From Ophiobolus disseminans (lineage: Eukaryota > Ascomycota > Dothideomycetes > Pleosporales > Phaeosphaeriaceae): a DNA stretch of 64,000 nucleotides. Shown piece after piece: positions 35,007-46,685 of the stretch. How positions within the stretch are numbered: position 1 is the stretch's first letter; every line of letters starts with the position of its first letter. The notes below the pieces were generated by a model. The model worked only from the letters and a program-made list of their open reading frames with translations, made no database searches and was not told where the DNA came from. The position numbers and the translations under genes were made by a program. The DNA lies in assembly GCA_010093685.1 (NCBI GenBank), contig MU006236.1, positions 62,001 through 126,000 on the forward strand, read 5' to 3'.

Positions 35007-37134
35007 GATGGTAGCAGTGGATGGACTAATATCGACTGTAAATTAGATAGCGAGTCTTGAACGACTGTAAGGTATTTGCTTGGTGGAAACGAGTGTAGAT
35101 GCCGAATATCGACAGGAAAACAAGTAATTGTCGTTGATATCAACGAACAATCTAACAAGCGAACGACAGGTCCCACTAAAGGCACCGGAACTGACAACGA
35201 GAGTGAAGAGGTGGGAAAAGTGCCTGCAGCGAAAACTGCTCCTTATGATAGCATGAGCATTGAGCGCTATGAAGGGGCGAGACGTGGCGTGCCCAAGACA
35301 TTGGAAAATCGACTATTTTCGACCATCAACAGTTGTGGCGTGCTTGGCTATGTTGAACTTCAGCCGCAGCGCGTGTCAAGCGTTGTTTAGGTCCCACGAA
35401 GCCTCTGACAAGAGAACCCAGCGACAGGGCTGGATGTTTCCGAACTGGAAGCGAGCGCGCATCCAGACAGAATCGGTGGTTTGCAATATAATACCGTGAC
35501 CATTCGTGAATCTCAACTGTGACGATCGCTGCATGTAGACGAATAGCAGAAAACTGTTTCTCCTCTGGACTGTCGCAGCGCGTTACGAACCATGGCGAGA
35601 ATAGGGAGGCTTCTAAGCCGTGCATGGTGATGAAAAATTAACCCTGCGCTGGTGTCGAGAGCGGAAGCCTCGAAGCTTGGGAGAGGTGATGTTGTGGGAT
35701 GCCAAGGATCGACGCCTGGTTGCCCCTGAACTAGTCTCGGATGATTGCTTGGCTTCCTGCTGTTTAGTGCTGTTTTTAGATCGTTCTAGACGCCTCTTCG
35801 CTAACGATGACAACAGGTCAAACACCATCGCGATTTCTTTCTGGACCAGAGAAAAGATGTTCCCCAGCAATATTTTCAGGCGTTGAGGTCGATGACGAAC
35901 TGTGTTGTTGGTTCCGCTGTTTCCGCCGTTAGTTGTTACTCGTTATCACATCTGCATCTTTATATCGCTTCGATCATCTTGTACAAGGTGCATCAGCTCG
36001 CCGCTGGATCACAACCCCTCCCCAATGGTTCCGACCCCGTCCTAAGCAATAGACTTGCGATATCTAAACCCGATGCAGACGGTTGGATTGCTAGGTGTTA
36101 GATCTAAGAACCAGCCTTCTCACACGCTCGCATATCCTCTCGGTATGCTCACCTCATCCATGATTCGAGAATCAACTTTCCACCGTTTGGACGCGGACCC
36201 ATCTACGGTATTCATCATGGCCTACTTTTGAGTTGTCTACGGTGATCCCGAGCCATCGAACTACAGATCTGCGCGGATGGTGCGACGTCATCGAGCCAGT
36301 TGTACTTATACCACTTGGCATATCATAAGACGGCTTCGTCATGGTCATGATAAATACCAGCACCGCCATAGAAGAGCGCACACGTTTGATCGCACCAGCT
36401 TGGTAGAGGTGTAAGGAACGGCAAGCAGACTCGGGAACAGCTAAGGTCGTCCTTAACTTCCATCACGTCCATGATGTTACAAGTGATACGGAACCTGACT
36501 AATTAGGCCCACGGCTGGAGCTTGGTGGATGTACGTGAATCTGAAAGTTCGTTTTCTTTGCTGGCAATCTGTTCGTTAAAGAAGATCGTAATTGTATATC
36601 TCCCATGTCAGCCTTGGACGTTCCTAGATAGAGCACTGCCTGCGCACCCTTAGATACTTTATTACGCTATTCTTTTTGCAGAGGAGAAACGGGCAGTTTG
36701 CGTTTGGATTCTGGAGGGCCCGAAAATCCCACCGTTTTTGTTCGTTCGCGACGTAGTGACGCACTCAAGGCCAATATTCCATGCCTCAGGGGAGTTTGAT
36801 AAGACCCAATAGCTTGTGGCAATTAGCGGGGATAACAACCACTTAAAGGCGCTGCTGAAAGTTGAGGAGTCGCACTGAGCTGTTTAGTGAGGCTTAAGGT
36901 AAGTGGCAAAGCTACGTACATCTGCATGTGTGAAAGGTGCGAGTAGCAGCGAAGCACCAGTGGTTTAGCGTGATGCTCCTGAAATATTTCAGGCGGCTAC
37001 GTCAGTCGGAAAAGGATAAGTCATTTCTTGTTCACATTGAACCACTAGATACCAAAGGAGTACGGGAATGTGCGCGCTGCATGGCGCATCCTTATGCACG
37101 ATGTCCTTTCCTCCAAGCGTTCCTCCAAACCTAC
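35007..37134. other. Intergenic region, 2.1 kb, no supported gene
   Basis: Includes the chitin deacetylase promoter at its left end. All frames are short and overlap on both strands. No repeats or RNA gene were recognised. Confidence 0.5.
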
Positions 37135-38121
37135 TCATATTCCGTTCACGGTCCAACCGCGCACGTATCGCAGCACTAGAGCTATTTCAGCTTGTTTCAT
37201 TGTTGATGTCTTGCATAATTTCGCAATCACCTCTCGGTACTTCGCGATGAAGTAATCCTCGAAAGCATGCATAACTAGGTCAGAAGACTTTAGTCGCATA
37301 ACAGGAGTGATGTCAACATCAATTGTACCCATGATATGATGAAAGCGCTGAGGAACCAGAATGCTGAGATCACGTCCACGGAGTGCTTTGATCGTAGTAA
37401 CGCCGAATATTAGCACATCTTCAAGAGAACGCGCAAACCGAAAGAAAGCACCGATGTAGCGTACGGTAATACGGGGGTTTATATGACAAAGTTGGTCGAA
37501 GTTTGCAATTGAATTTTCTTCCCAACAGTTATCGTAAAAAGTGATCGGGATCTCGTTCTTGCTCAAGCGAAGACAGGTTGTCCGGTATTTAGCTGATGGT
37601 TTGATGACAATTATTCGAAGCCAGATTGTTTACGCGGGCTCAAGATTACGCAGAATGGACTCAAAACGTATTTGAGCCGAGGCGCGGTCCCTCCGAAACT
37701 CTGCTTGTTGCTGGCTATCGTTATGATTGTGATGAGAGTTACAATCCGCCGCTATTACGATATGGTTGTACTTCAGCTCCAGTTCAGTCGTCTCCGATTT
37801 AAGCTGTTGATATGTATTCTTCAACTGATTGAAGGGTTGTGGACAAAAAGACCCATCACCGAGCCTTTCCTTGTATATTGAGCTCGAGAGCCTGGGATGA
37901 CTACTTCGGTAGTGAAGCTCGGTAGATGATGTGAGGACGTACTGGTAAACGAGGTTCCGAATCTCTCCCGGAAGGCTCAGGATCGGATAGGCTCGAAATG
38001 ACATGGGGACCAATGCATTTTTCATGGACTCCATTTCAATTTCCTCGCTAGAGTGCTGCGATGATATCGCGGAGCCGCCCAGTGGTTGACCGATGGCCAA
38101 GAGTTGTAAAGCTTTGTTCAT
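37135..38121 (-). pseudogene. LPGE(I/L)RN-family protein gene with an in-frame stop
   Basis: From the ATG at 38121 (MNKALQLLAIGQPLGG) the frame contains the family signature SLPGEIRNLVYQYVL, then TELELKYNHIVIAA, and runs to FESILRNLEPA. It hits TAA at 37630-37632 and continues in the same frame as TIWLRIIVIKPSAKYRTTCLR and NPRITVRYIGAFFRFARSLE down to a stop at 37135. The part after the stop has the composition and predicted alternation of strands and helices expected of the C-terminal half of this family. These fungal proteins open like an F-box (LPxEIRNxIYxxVL) and have no known function. One of four relatives in the window; the intact one is at 54181-55053. Confidence 0.6.
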
Positions 38122-38853
38122 TGTTGAAGGTGATTGTTGGCTTGGGAGACAAGGGTGATGGCTAGTGGACTTGAAGATTGCGTGGCGCGCATTATTTACA
38201 GTTTCAGGCTCTCTGATAGGCGAAGTGTTTTTCGTATTACTGTTAGTGAATTATGTACATGGCTGGGATAATGAAAGTTAACATTCACCGGCAGATCGAC
38301 AAAGTGTCTTCTTAATTAACATTGCTATAGTGATGGCAAATACAATGTTTGGTTAGTCTAGAAGCCAAGCACCTATGGAGGGATTACTGTTAAGAATTGG
38401 TCAGTCACCAGAACAAGAAGAATCCCAGAAGAGTACGGTTGGTGGCAGGTGTGCCCAGGTGTGGTGTTTATGATTTTACGTCATGCGACCTAGCCTAACC
38501 TGGCCAAGGTCATCCTGCTAGCGCGTAGCGTGGAGACCTTGGCAATCTCAGACCTCAGGATAGCAACGACTTTCCACTCGACTTGTTTCACCTGCCACTT
38601 TTGCAGCAGCACTTATCAGCAGCACATATATGTTTTGCTCATAATAGAAAAAGGTGATCTCAGGTGGTCCTGGTCATCATGAGTCGCGCGGGCTTATATT
38701 TAGGTTGGACGCCGTACCGGTGTGGTGGCTGAGCGACATAATCTCTTCAGCTCGATGATTCATTGATAAGGCTCCAAATCCCTCGCAATATGCCTACTTT
38801 ATCGGGAGAGCTCTTGTCAATTAGACTGGTAAAATCTGCGCAATCTAGTCGCA
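38122..38853. other. Intergenic region between divergent genes
   Basis: Probable promoters of the LPGE-type pseudogene and of the pseudokinase gene. A frame open upstream of 38854 is intron and leader sequence. Confidence 0.5.
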
Positions 38854-40487
38854 ATGGACCAAGTCGATGCTTCTTTGGAAATCATCAACCGTGCGTAGGC
38901 AGTCCGTCGCAGACCCCTCGAGCAGCCACTGACTTCAATATAGTCATATGCACCACTCTCTTGTTCATTCACAACGTGACGAATGATTCATTGCAGTCTG
39001 CATCCACCCCTGCAACCCTCATAGAACATCACACTTTTCTGGACGGCTTCGCAGATCTCTGCTTCGGCGATGTAACCGGAATTCTTCGTGACGCTCGCGT
39101 CTCTAAAACTCTCGTTTTAGACGTCCAAAGAAGTTTGCACTCACTCAATAAGGTTTTGGCAGCCCACCGCGAAGCTTGGCGGTACATGAGTGTAACATCT
39201 GAAATTAAGAAACAGCAAACAATCCGCAGAGGCACGATTTCGTTCGATGCAGATGACGAAAAGAAGAAGTGGAGAGATGAGATGAAGCAGCGGTCCCAGA
39301 TATGGAAAGAGAGAGCCGGCCCAGCTGCGCACTCAACGTTGTTCGATGAAGAGGAGATGAATTCTCTAGTTTTGTCGTGCAGCATGTGGATCGACCGACT
39401 GCGTCATTCTTTATCCATTGTTCTTTTGATGAATGGCGAGCCTTCACCTCATTTTCCAACAATCGAACAAGCAACACATCTTGGAATTACGCGGATGCTT
39501 GAGCGTCAACGACGCATTGGTCTACGACCATCAGGAAACTACATACCACTGACAGGACGATTGAGAAGATCTGTCGGTATTGCGCAGCTGCCTACGTCTC
39601 TCATGAAAACAATCTACAACGATGGATCCGAGGAGATTGATGTCATGGTCGAGGTCAGGCCGTACAACGAAACGCCAGCTGGTGCAGTTCGGCAACTTAC
39701 GTGGTACCTGAGTGCATCACATCACCAAGAAACAACATTCAAGCAAGTCATGACCCAGGATCAGTATGGTATGCTTAGTTTGCGCTGCTTGGGATACATT
39801 GACGATGCCGGAAATGCGCGTTCTTTGATTTTGTATCGTTCACCACAAAGTCACCCTTGGGCGTCCAGCCCGCCATCTCTACACGACATTATAATGAAGG
39901 GGTGGGTCGGCAAGTTAGGGCTGAGTCAGCGCTTTAGAGTGGCAAGAACACTGGCAGCCTCGATACTAGACATACACACGTCCGGTTCTCGGCATAGCAA
40001 TATCAACTCGCGCAACATTGCTATGATGCCACGTCAACTCAACGATCCCGAGCCATTGCCATACCTTTTGGGCTGGGGCGCCGAGCCGCTTCCAACGGAT
40101 GAACTCATGGCACTGGAGCAAAACCTCTACCGCCACCAGACGCAGTTCGGCCGATGCTCTTCGCCATCAACCACTGAGCAGGACGTATACTCTCTCGGTG
40201 TCGTTCTTCTCGAGATCGGCCTGTGGACCACCATGCCCACAGTATTTGCTAAGCTCTTGGAGACATCTCCGCGATTTAGTGCAAGAGAAGAAAATGCCGT
40301 GTTCAAGAAAGTCAGTCGGGTCGTTTTGGACCTTGCGTATGGTCCGGACGTTCGACGAGAGATGGGGGAACGATATGCGCGCGTGGTACAGAATTGCTTG
40401 AAGTGGAATCGCAGAGACGCTTCTGAGAGCTTGCTTGAATTTCGGAAAGAAGTTGTTGACGTCCTGAATGCAGGCTGTGTTTTATGA
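38854..40487 (+). CDS. HeLo-like helical domain fused to a protein pseudokinase
   Basis: Model join(38854..38890,38944..40487), 526 aa; the 53-nt intron has an ACTGAC branch and gives the start MDQVDASLEIINLICTTLLF. About residues 1-190 are predicted all-helical and resemble the HeLo/HET-S-like N-terminal bundles of fungal cell-death proteins. About residues 240-520 form a kinase-like fold with key residues lost: the beta-3 strand reads VMVEVRPY (no Lys), the catalytic loop reads HSNINSRNI instead of HRDxxxxN, and the DFG position reads GWG. The following DVYSLGVVLLEIGLW matches kinase subdomain IX. Members of this fungal family are linked to allorecognition and regulated cell death, probably acting at membranes. 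It is intact, unlike many neighbours. An upstream ATG (38763) without the intron is the alternative start. Confidence 0.8.
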
Positions 40488-41994
40488 ACAGAGACGTTTT
40501 ATATCTCCGCGGCTTTGATAGCATGTTGGTGTGGACCGCGTCTTTTTTTATGCATGCCTTGCGGGTTTGTCCTCTTTATCATACCTCGCTGAATACTTTT
40601 TCGTTTTCATCTTCCGCTACCTAGCTTGCTTCTAAAATACTCCGAATCCTTGCTCCAGTTCGCAGATTTTGCGCTTTTTGTTCCTCAGCTTCAAGTGAGG
40701 ACCGGAGGTTGTAGCCTGAATGTTCCATGTATCTTTCCTTTCTCCGCTCGATCAGCTCAATTTGCAGAACACCAGTCTTCTCATTACCATATTGTTTTGC
40801 GTTTGCATACATATACGAAGAGGCTTTTCTCATATTTGTTACCTTTCTCCAAAGGAACAAGCGGTGGAGCTTGACGTTACGAACAGCACACGCAACTAAT
40901 TTGTTCGCACGCTACTGAATGTACCAAACCACGTTCGTTGCAAAAACCAATGAGCCCATGCACAAGCGGTTTTACTGGGGCGCGATTACTCTATTACGAG
41001 AGGCATGATACGATACGACTAGACGGTATGATCAAGACGTCACATCAACCCTTCGCGCAGCACGAGGTTAGACTTGTGACTCGCTCGCACCCTCCACGCA
41101 ACTTGTGCTCGACGCACAATATCTCCGTTCTGCACTTCGCAGCTACCTAGAGGCCTATCAAATCTCGACAAATTCTTGCGTTCTCGCTATAACGTACTCA
41201 ACATGCGGCCCAAGTTTTCTCCTATTCCTTGGTGCAAATGTGTTCAACGACAACACATTGAGCAACAACAATGTCGCCTGCACACACATGGAGATCTGAG
41301 TAGTATCTTCGCAATGGCAAGGCATTTGGAAATCGAAGGCCCCGTTTCATTCGCCGGGGAACCATAGCCTGTCTGGATGATGATATGGGATGGAACGGCA
41401 AGATGCGAATTCTATATACTATAATCATGGTCCAAACAGAGGTGAGAACATACGAACTCGCGCACAGGCCGATGAGTTCAGCCGTTGAAAATACTGGTAT
41501 ACCACGATTTGTCTTAGCACTACTCGCCCGCAAAGATCTTATATATAAACCCCCTTTTAGAACTTCCCGAAGCCTGACTTAGAACTCGTTCCATTGGCTA
41601 GTCAGCACACCCACCACATAGGTGAATTCCTCTACTCTATATAGTCGTTCCTAGCGCCACCTGACGGAAGCAAAGCAGGACGACTTCTTGGAACACATTT
41701 CGCTTAGAGGAGAGGTGAAGAGCACGAACCATGTGTTGATAATTTAGCATGCTACCTTGGTCGAGTCTCAATTCACCACCCATGTTTCGACCTGGCTTGT
41801 CAGCACGCGCCAAAAAACACTAGCTAGGCACGACCTGCGAATACTTGAGGCTTCTGAGATTTCACGATACAAGTTCAACCTACCCAACTACAACGACCAA
41901 GGATCAACTCTCAGACTCGCAGACCCTTCTGGTTCTTCTCGCTCCTAGAAAAGTCATAATACTCATCGCCGCTCGCCACCACACCTCAATTACA
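40488..41994. other. Intergenic region, 1.5 kb
   Basis: No supported gene. A TATATATA-type box at about 41541-41548 may belong to the promoter of the reading frame that starts at 41995. Confidence 0.5.
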
Positions 41995-44769
41995 ATGCCA
42001 TCCAACAATCGCCATCAGTTCCGCAGTGCAGGAATGAACGCCATGTATCCAAATGCTACCAGGAGACTTGGACGTACACATCGACCCTGGACGCCTCCTC
42101 CAGCACCCCACACTTCACAACCAAGGACTTCGGTGCAAGATCAGCCCCTTGTTCAGTTATCAAGATCTTCCACGCGCGAATCATTATCTGACGATGACTG
42201 GGACGGTATCTCAGCGGAGGATCTGGATCACATCGCAGACGCCGCGGCCACAGGGACCTCCCGCCGACGGCAGGAAGAAGAAGAGAGACTTACACGGCGA
42301 GCAGTCGCCCTGAGTGTTATCGATGCCGAAGAGCAAGAAGAGCCGGAGCGCGTCGCAGACGCTGAGGCCGCAGAGACCGTCCGCCGACAGGAAGAAGAAA
42401 AAGAAGGTGAAGCTTTGCGGCGAGCAGTCGCCCGGAGTGTCATCGATGCAGAGGAGCTAGAAGATCAGCGATTCTAAAGCGCTATAGAGGCATCGAGTCG
42501 GGAAGGTGGCGATCGCTAGCTTTTTGTCGAAGCGCAGCGATTTCGAGGAACTGTCGGACGGAGTCAAGAAGCTGCCGCTGCCGAGGAAGCTGAAGTCGCT
42601 CGACAAATCGAGGCAGCAAAGGCTCTCTCGATCTTGGAACTGGAAGCCAAGTACGTCGTCGAGGGCCTAACCGAGAAAGAGAATCTGGAATATGCACTCT
42701 TCGCGAGCAAGGAGCAGATGAGCACTGGACGACCAGCCGATGTTGCTCAGTCAGTCCAAGTCTCGAATCCTAGAATTGTAGTAACCCCGCAACGACGAAT
42801 ATCTCATGATCTGAGGGTTGGTGAGATGCGAACGACGTTAGGAGAAGTGCACGATCGTCCATCCACACCTGCGCGCACCGAAACTCCATTGCCTGCACCA
42901 AAACCGCGTCGTGTGACGCCGCCAGACTGGGCGGCCCCTCCAGTTGGCTACAACCCTTGGGCGGATGGTGCACCTCCAGTCTCACAGCACTCTGAGTCTG
43001 TCATGAGCAATTACTCGTCCAGTGCACCTTCGCCAGTTCAGAGCACGCCGATTGCACCGAATCACTCGGGTCATATATCGCGGACCTCAATGCTGCTACC
43101 TGCTGGTAGCATTGAACATCAAACCGAAACACCTGCTGGTCAACTTCAGCAGCCTGTTGTAGAAGTTGGAACACCGGAGCACACTTCTAGGGTGTCACCG
43201 ATCGTACCGCCAACAAATCAGCTGAAACCGCTGCCACCACTGCCATCGCGTCCTTCATCGATGGTTGGAAATTCCTCTTCGACTTCCAATATAAAAAGGT
43301 GCCCGTTACCCACGCCAAGTCAGCTCAGGTCACCGCCACCACCGCCATCGCGTCCTTCATCGGTGGTTACCAGTGTCCAGAGGCGCCCAGTGCCAACATT
43401 ATCTCATACCCAAGCCCCCGTCGATGCCGGGACCTTGCCTCCAAATGTCAACCATGAGACGCATCATGTGCACCAAAACCCGGTGACAAATATCTCGCAG
43501 CCCATACATTTCCACGGGCCGGTTACCATCAACAACTATGTTGCTGCAAAGCCAGCTGAGAAGAAAGACAATCTGCTAATGCGTGCCACAGCGCGGAGTT
43601 GTCAAGTTGCGATGGACAAAGCGAAGGACTTTGTGGCATCCAAGGGCTACGTAGATGGAGATGGAAACCGCCGTGGGATTCTTGGTCGAATGGAGTCAGG
43701 CTTATCGGCACTAAGCAAACAGACCGGGCCGAGTCGTATGCCGCTGGATATCGATGGTGCCTCTATGATTCACTTCGATAGTCCGAATCCGAGTTTGCTC
43801 TCACAAATTGAGCATGCGAGTGAGCGGTTACAATCGCAGTCACAGCAACCTGTCGAGCGAAGTCGGTCAGATCAAATACCTGGAATTGGGTATGAGCGAT
43901 ATGGTGCGGAGGTCAATGGGCGCGGCAGCCCAACAACAATACAACGAAGACCACTACAGCTGGTGACAGAGTGGTCGCCATCGCCATCGCCCCCAGGAAC
44001 GCCAGTGCGACGGCCGGTCCCATATCAGGCGTCGTATGTGGAGGGCTCGGAAAACGAGTTCCACGACAGCGGAATTTCCACAGACTCCAACGTGGGGCAC
44101 AATCAGCGACCGAGCACTCCTATGCCAGCTCCCCGAGATCAGCGAGGGCAACCAGTGCTAGTACTTCGACCCACAGCTTCAGAGGCAAGTTTTAATCTCG
44201 CGCCAGGCGAGGTGGAAGGTCCACAGCAGTATCCAGTACCCACCCCGGCAGCAGACCAAGAGCGATCGGATTCTCCAGACTCAATGCTAGCACAACCTGA
44301 TTCGCCTGAGTATACCTTCGCGATTCTTAAGCGGGAGCACGCCTACCCCCCAATTAAAGCTGAATGGGCCAATGTACCACCGGGCGGTCGAAAGTTGGAG
44401 CACTTGGACTCGCGCGCGATGCAGGACATCGATCGCTTTGGCCATGCCATGAGGACTGGAATGCCGGTACTCCCGGAGAGGCCTGGAGACAACGTCCCGG
44501 AGGAGGTAGATCGCAGTATGACGCCGAATTCGAAGGTGAAGAAGCAGGAGAAGGATGCGCAGAAGCGATCGCGGGGGAGCATGGGACTGCTATTTGCTTA
44601 CGAGATAGATGTAGTAGTAGAATACTTGTGTGTAGATCCGCCTCTCGAAATGCACAACACTAGCGCTAGCTCAGCTTTATTGTGTTGTGAATTCTCCCGT
44701 GTCAAAATGTGGAGAACCTGCATGTTTTGGCTGAGCGGTTTCCGTATTGGATTCAAAGGTTGGGTCTGA
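41995..44769 (+). pseudogene. UIM-like repeat and proline-rich protein gene, two in-frame stops
   Basis: One frame of 925 codons from the ATG at 41995, broken only at TAA 42475-42477 and TAG 42517-42519. The N-terminal third has acidic helical repeats resembling ubiquitin-interacting motifs (RAVALSVIDAEE, RAVARSVIDAEE, SAIEASSRE, LEYALFASKEQ; consensus core AxxxSxxE). The third of these lies between the two stops, which argues that the stops interrupt one array. Then comes a long Pro/Ser/Thr-rich part with repeats (PPLPSRPSSMVG, PPPSRPSSVVTS), the segment PIHFHGPVTINNY, and a lysine-rich end. An intron covering both stops would need a poor GTCGCC donor. Not a family I can name; a ubiquitin-binding adaptor is a guess. 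Confidence 0.5.
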
Positions 44770-45014
44770 TCACCCACAGCAGGTAAACATCACCAGGTCC
44801 CGCCTTGTAAATCAAGCAGCCTCGCATCGACGCCATCTTCTCCTTGACTAGGAATAGCTTCATCGGATCCGAACATTTCATCCTCCAATTCGAGTGATCT
44901 GCAGTGCTGTTGTTGTCTCACGTCAGACGGCGGCTGCTCGGCTAGTCCCAAGACAACATCATAAAGCTGTACCACCCGCCTACATCCGAGCGACGCGACC
45001 ACATCTCAAGAACA

Positions 45015-45578
45015 ATGGTAAAAGTACGCATCGAAACAGAAATTGCAGCTTCGCCAGCAGAAGTGCGCGCAATTGTATGTGTTAGCATTGTAGATGCCAA
45101 TTTCACTGCTGTTAACACAGACTAGGTCTTTGACTTTGCGCGCTACCCAGAATGGCACAAAGGCTTCATTAACTCCATCGCACCAACCGCGCCCAATAAA
45201 TCGTCCTACGAAATCCTGCCAGGCGAAACACTAAACACAAAAATCGGCGGGGTGAGCCTCAGCCCAGTCGTCGTCTCCAACACAACTACCGAGTTCGCCT
45301 GGCGTGGAAGCGTATACGGCGGCGCATTCGCAGGACGGCATTACTGTCAATTCATTGCGAGTCACGTCACACCTAGCGGAACGACGTTCGTGCACGGTGA
45401 GGACTACGACGGGTGGATGTCCTGGCTATTTGGCGAGGGAGCGTTGGGCATTGGGAGGAAGAATGTTGTTGCGATGTTTGGGCAGTTTAACATTGATGTT
45501 AAGAGGAGGGCGGAGGATATGAAGAAATTGGAGCAAGGGATTCAACAGACGCAGACGGAGCCGTATTCGAAGCTTTAG
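45015..45578 (+). CDS. SRPBCC/START-like ligand-binding protein
   Basis: Model join(45015..45074,45126..45578), 170 aa. The start MVKVRIETEIAASPAEVRAI and VFDFARYPEWHKGFINSI are the typical opening strand and helix of polyketide-cyclase/SRPBCC proteins. They are followed by alternating strands (TKIGGVSLSPVVVSN, TEFAWRGSVYG) and a long C-terminal helix (NVVAMFGQFNIDVKRRAEDMKKLEQ). These small soluble proteins bind hydrophobic ligands in a deep cavity; the ligand here is unknown. No signal peptide. Convergent with the Tm-1-like C-terminal half (only 6 bp apart at their 3' ends). Confidence 0.85.
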
Positions 45579-45584
45579 AGATTA

Positions 45585-46492
45585 TCAGTTAAGGTATGAT
45601 TTGGAGGAGGGTTTGATGTTCTTGAACGTCTTTGTGATGTTTGTGATTGCTTCCTCGACGGGTAGACGCTCCATTGAACTCGCGCCATAGAAGCCGTGGA
45701 TCCCGCTCGTTCGGCTGATCACATACTCCGCGTCTTCGGGTTTTGCGATTGGACCGCCATGGCAGAGGACGATTATGTCGGGTTTGATAGCAATGGCGGT
45801 GTCGCGGATCTCTTGAATTAGTTTTACGCAGTCGTCTAGGCTTTTCCCGCTGGTCGCGCCGATGCTTCCGGAGGTCGTGAGGCCCATGTGTGCGACGAGG
45901 ATGTCTGCGCCTGCATCGGCCATCTTCTTTGCTTCGTCGGCGTTGAAGACATATGGCGTGGTGAGAAGCTCAAGGCTGCGTGCTTTTCGGATCATGTCAA
46001 CTTCGGCGTCGTAGCCCATGCCTGTCTCTTCGAGATTTTGCCGGAACGTGCCGTCGATGAGACCCACGGTAGGGAAATTCTGTACGCCGGCAAAGCCTAA
46101 GTCCTTGAGCTGCTTGAGGAAGCGATCCATGTCGCGAAACGGGTCTGTTGCGCATACACCAGCTAGGACTGGCGTGTGTTTCACCACTGGTAGTACTTCA
46201 TTTGCCTACGTGAAGTCAATTGCTGAGGTCGTGATTTGAGATGGGTCAAGGTTGGTACCATATCAAGCACCACATCGTTAGCGTTACCATACGGCATCAG
46301 ACCCGCCAATGAGCCTCGGCCTGCCATTCGAAAACGGCCACTGTTGTAAATGATGATCATGTCCCCGCCTCCCTGCTCAATGAACTTGGCGGACAGGCCG
46401 ATGCCTGCACCTGCTCCGACGATGATGTTCCCATCCTCGATGGACTTGCGCAAGTTCTCGAGTATAGCCTTTCGTTTCGTTGGAGGCGACAT
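45585..46492 (-). CDS. Tm-1-like C-terminal domain protein (TIM-barrel enzyme family)
   Basis: Model complement(join(45585..46205,46259..46492)), 284 aa. Starts MSPPTKRKAILENLRKSI and contains VGAGAGIGLSAKFIEQGGGD, PVLAGVCATDPFRDM, FAGVQNFPTVGLIDG, ADILVAHMGLTTSGSIGA and IIVLCHGGPIAKPEDA. This is the TIM-barrel signal-transduction-protein domain found at the C-terminus of the plant Tm-1 protein and alone in many bacteria and fungi. Its reaction is uncertain. The N-terminal Tm-1 half is encoded by the divergent neighbour starting 193 bp away, so shared control and a joint function are likely. Confidence 0.9.
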
Positions 46493-46685
46493 CTTGATGG
46501 TAAAGGAATGACCTGGATGATTTTGCGATCCTCTGAATGGTATTGTGGTTGAGGGACAAGAGCGACGCCCGATGACGTAACCGCGGGGATTTTCCTCTAA
46601 GGAGCACCAACAACCCTCTGTAGCCACTTCAACTCAACTTCTCCAAGTTTCAGTATAGCCGGATAACAACCACGCTCACACGGCT
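46493..46685. promoter_or_regulatory. 193-bp bidirectional promoter of the Tm-1-like pair
   Basis: Separates the two start codons. It contains TGACGTAA at 46573-46580, a bZIP/CRE-type site, directly followed by CCGCGG. That both genes use it is inferred from spacing. Confidence 0.5.
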
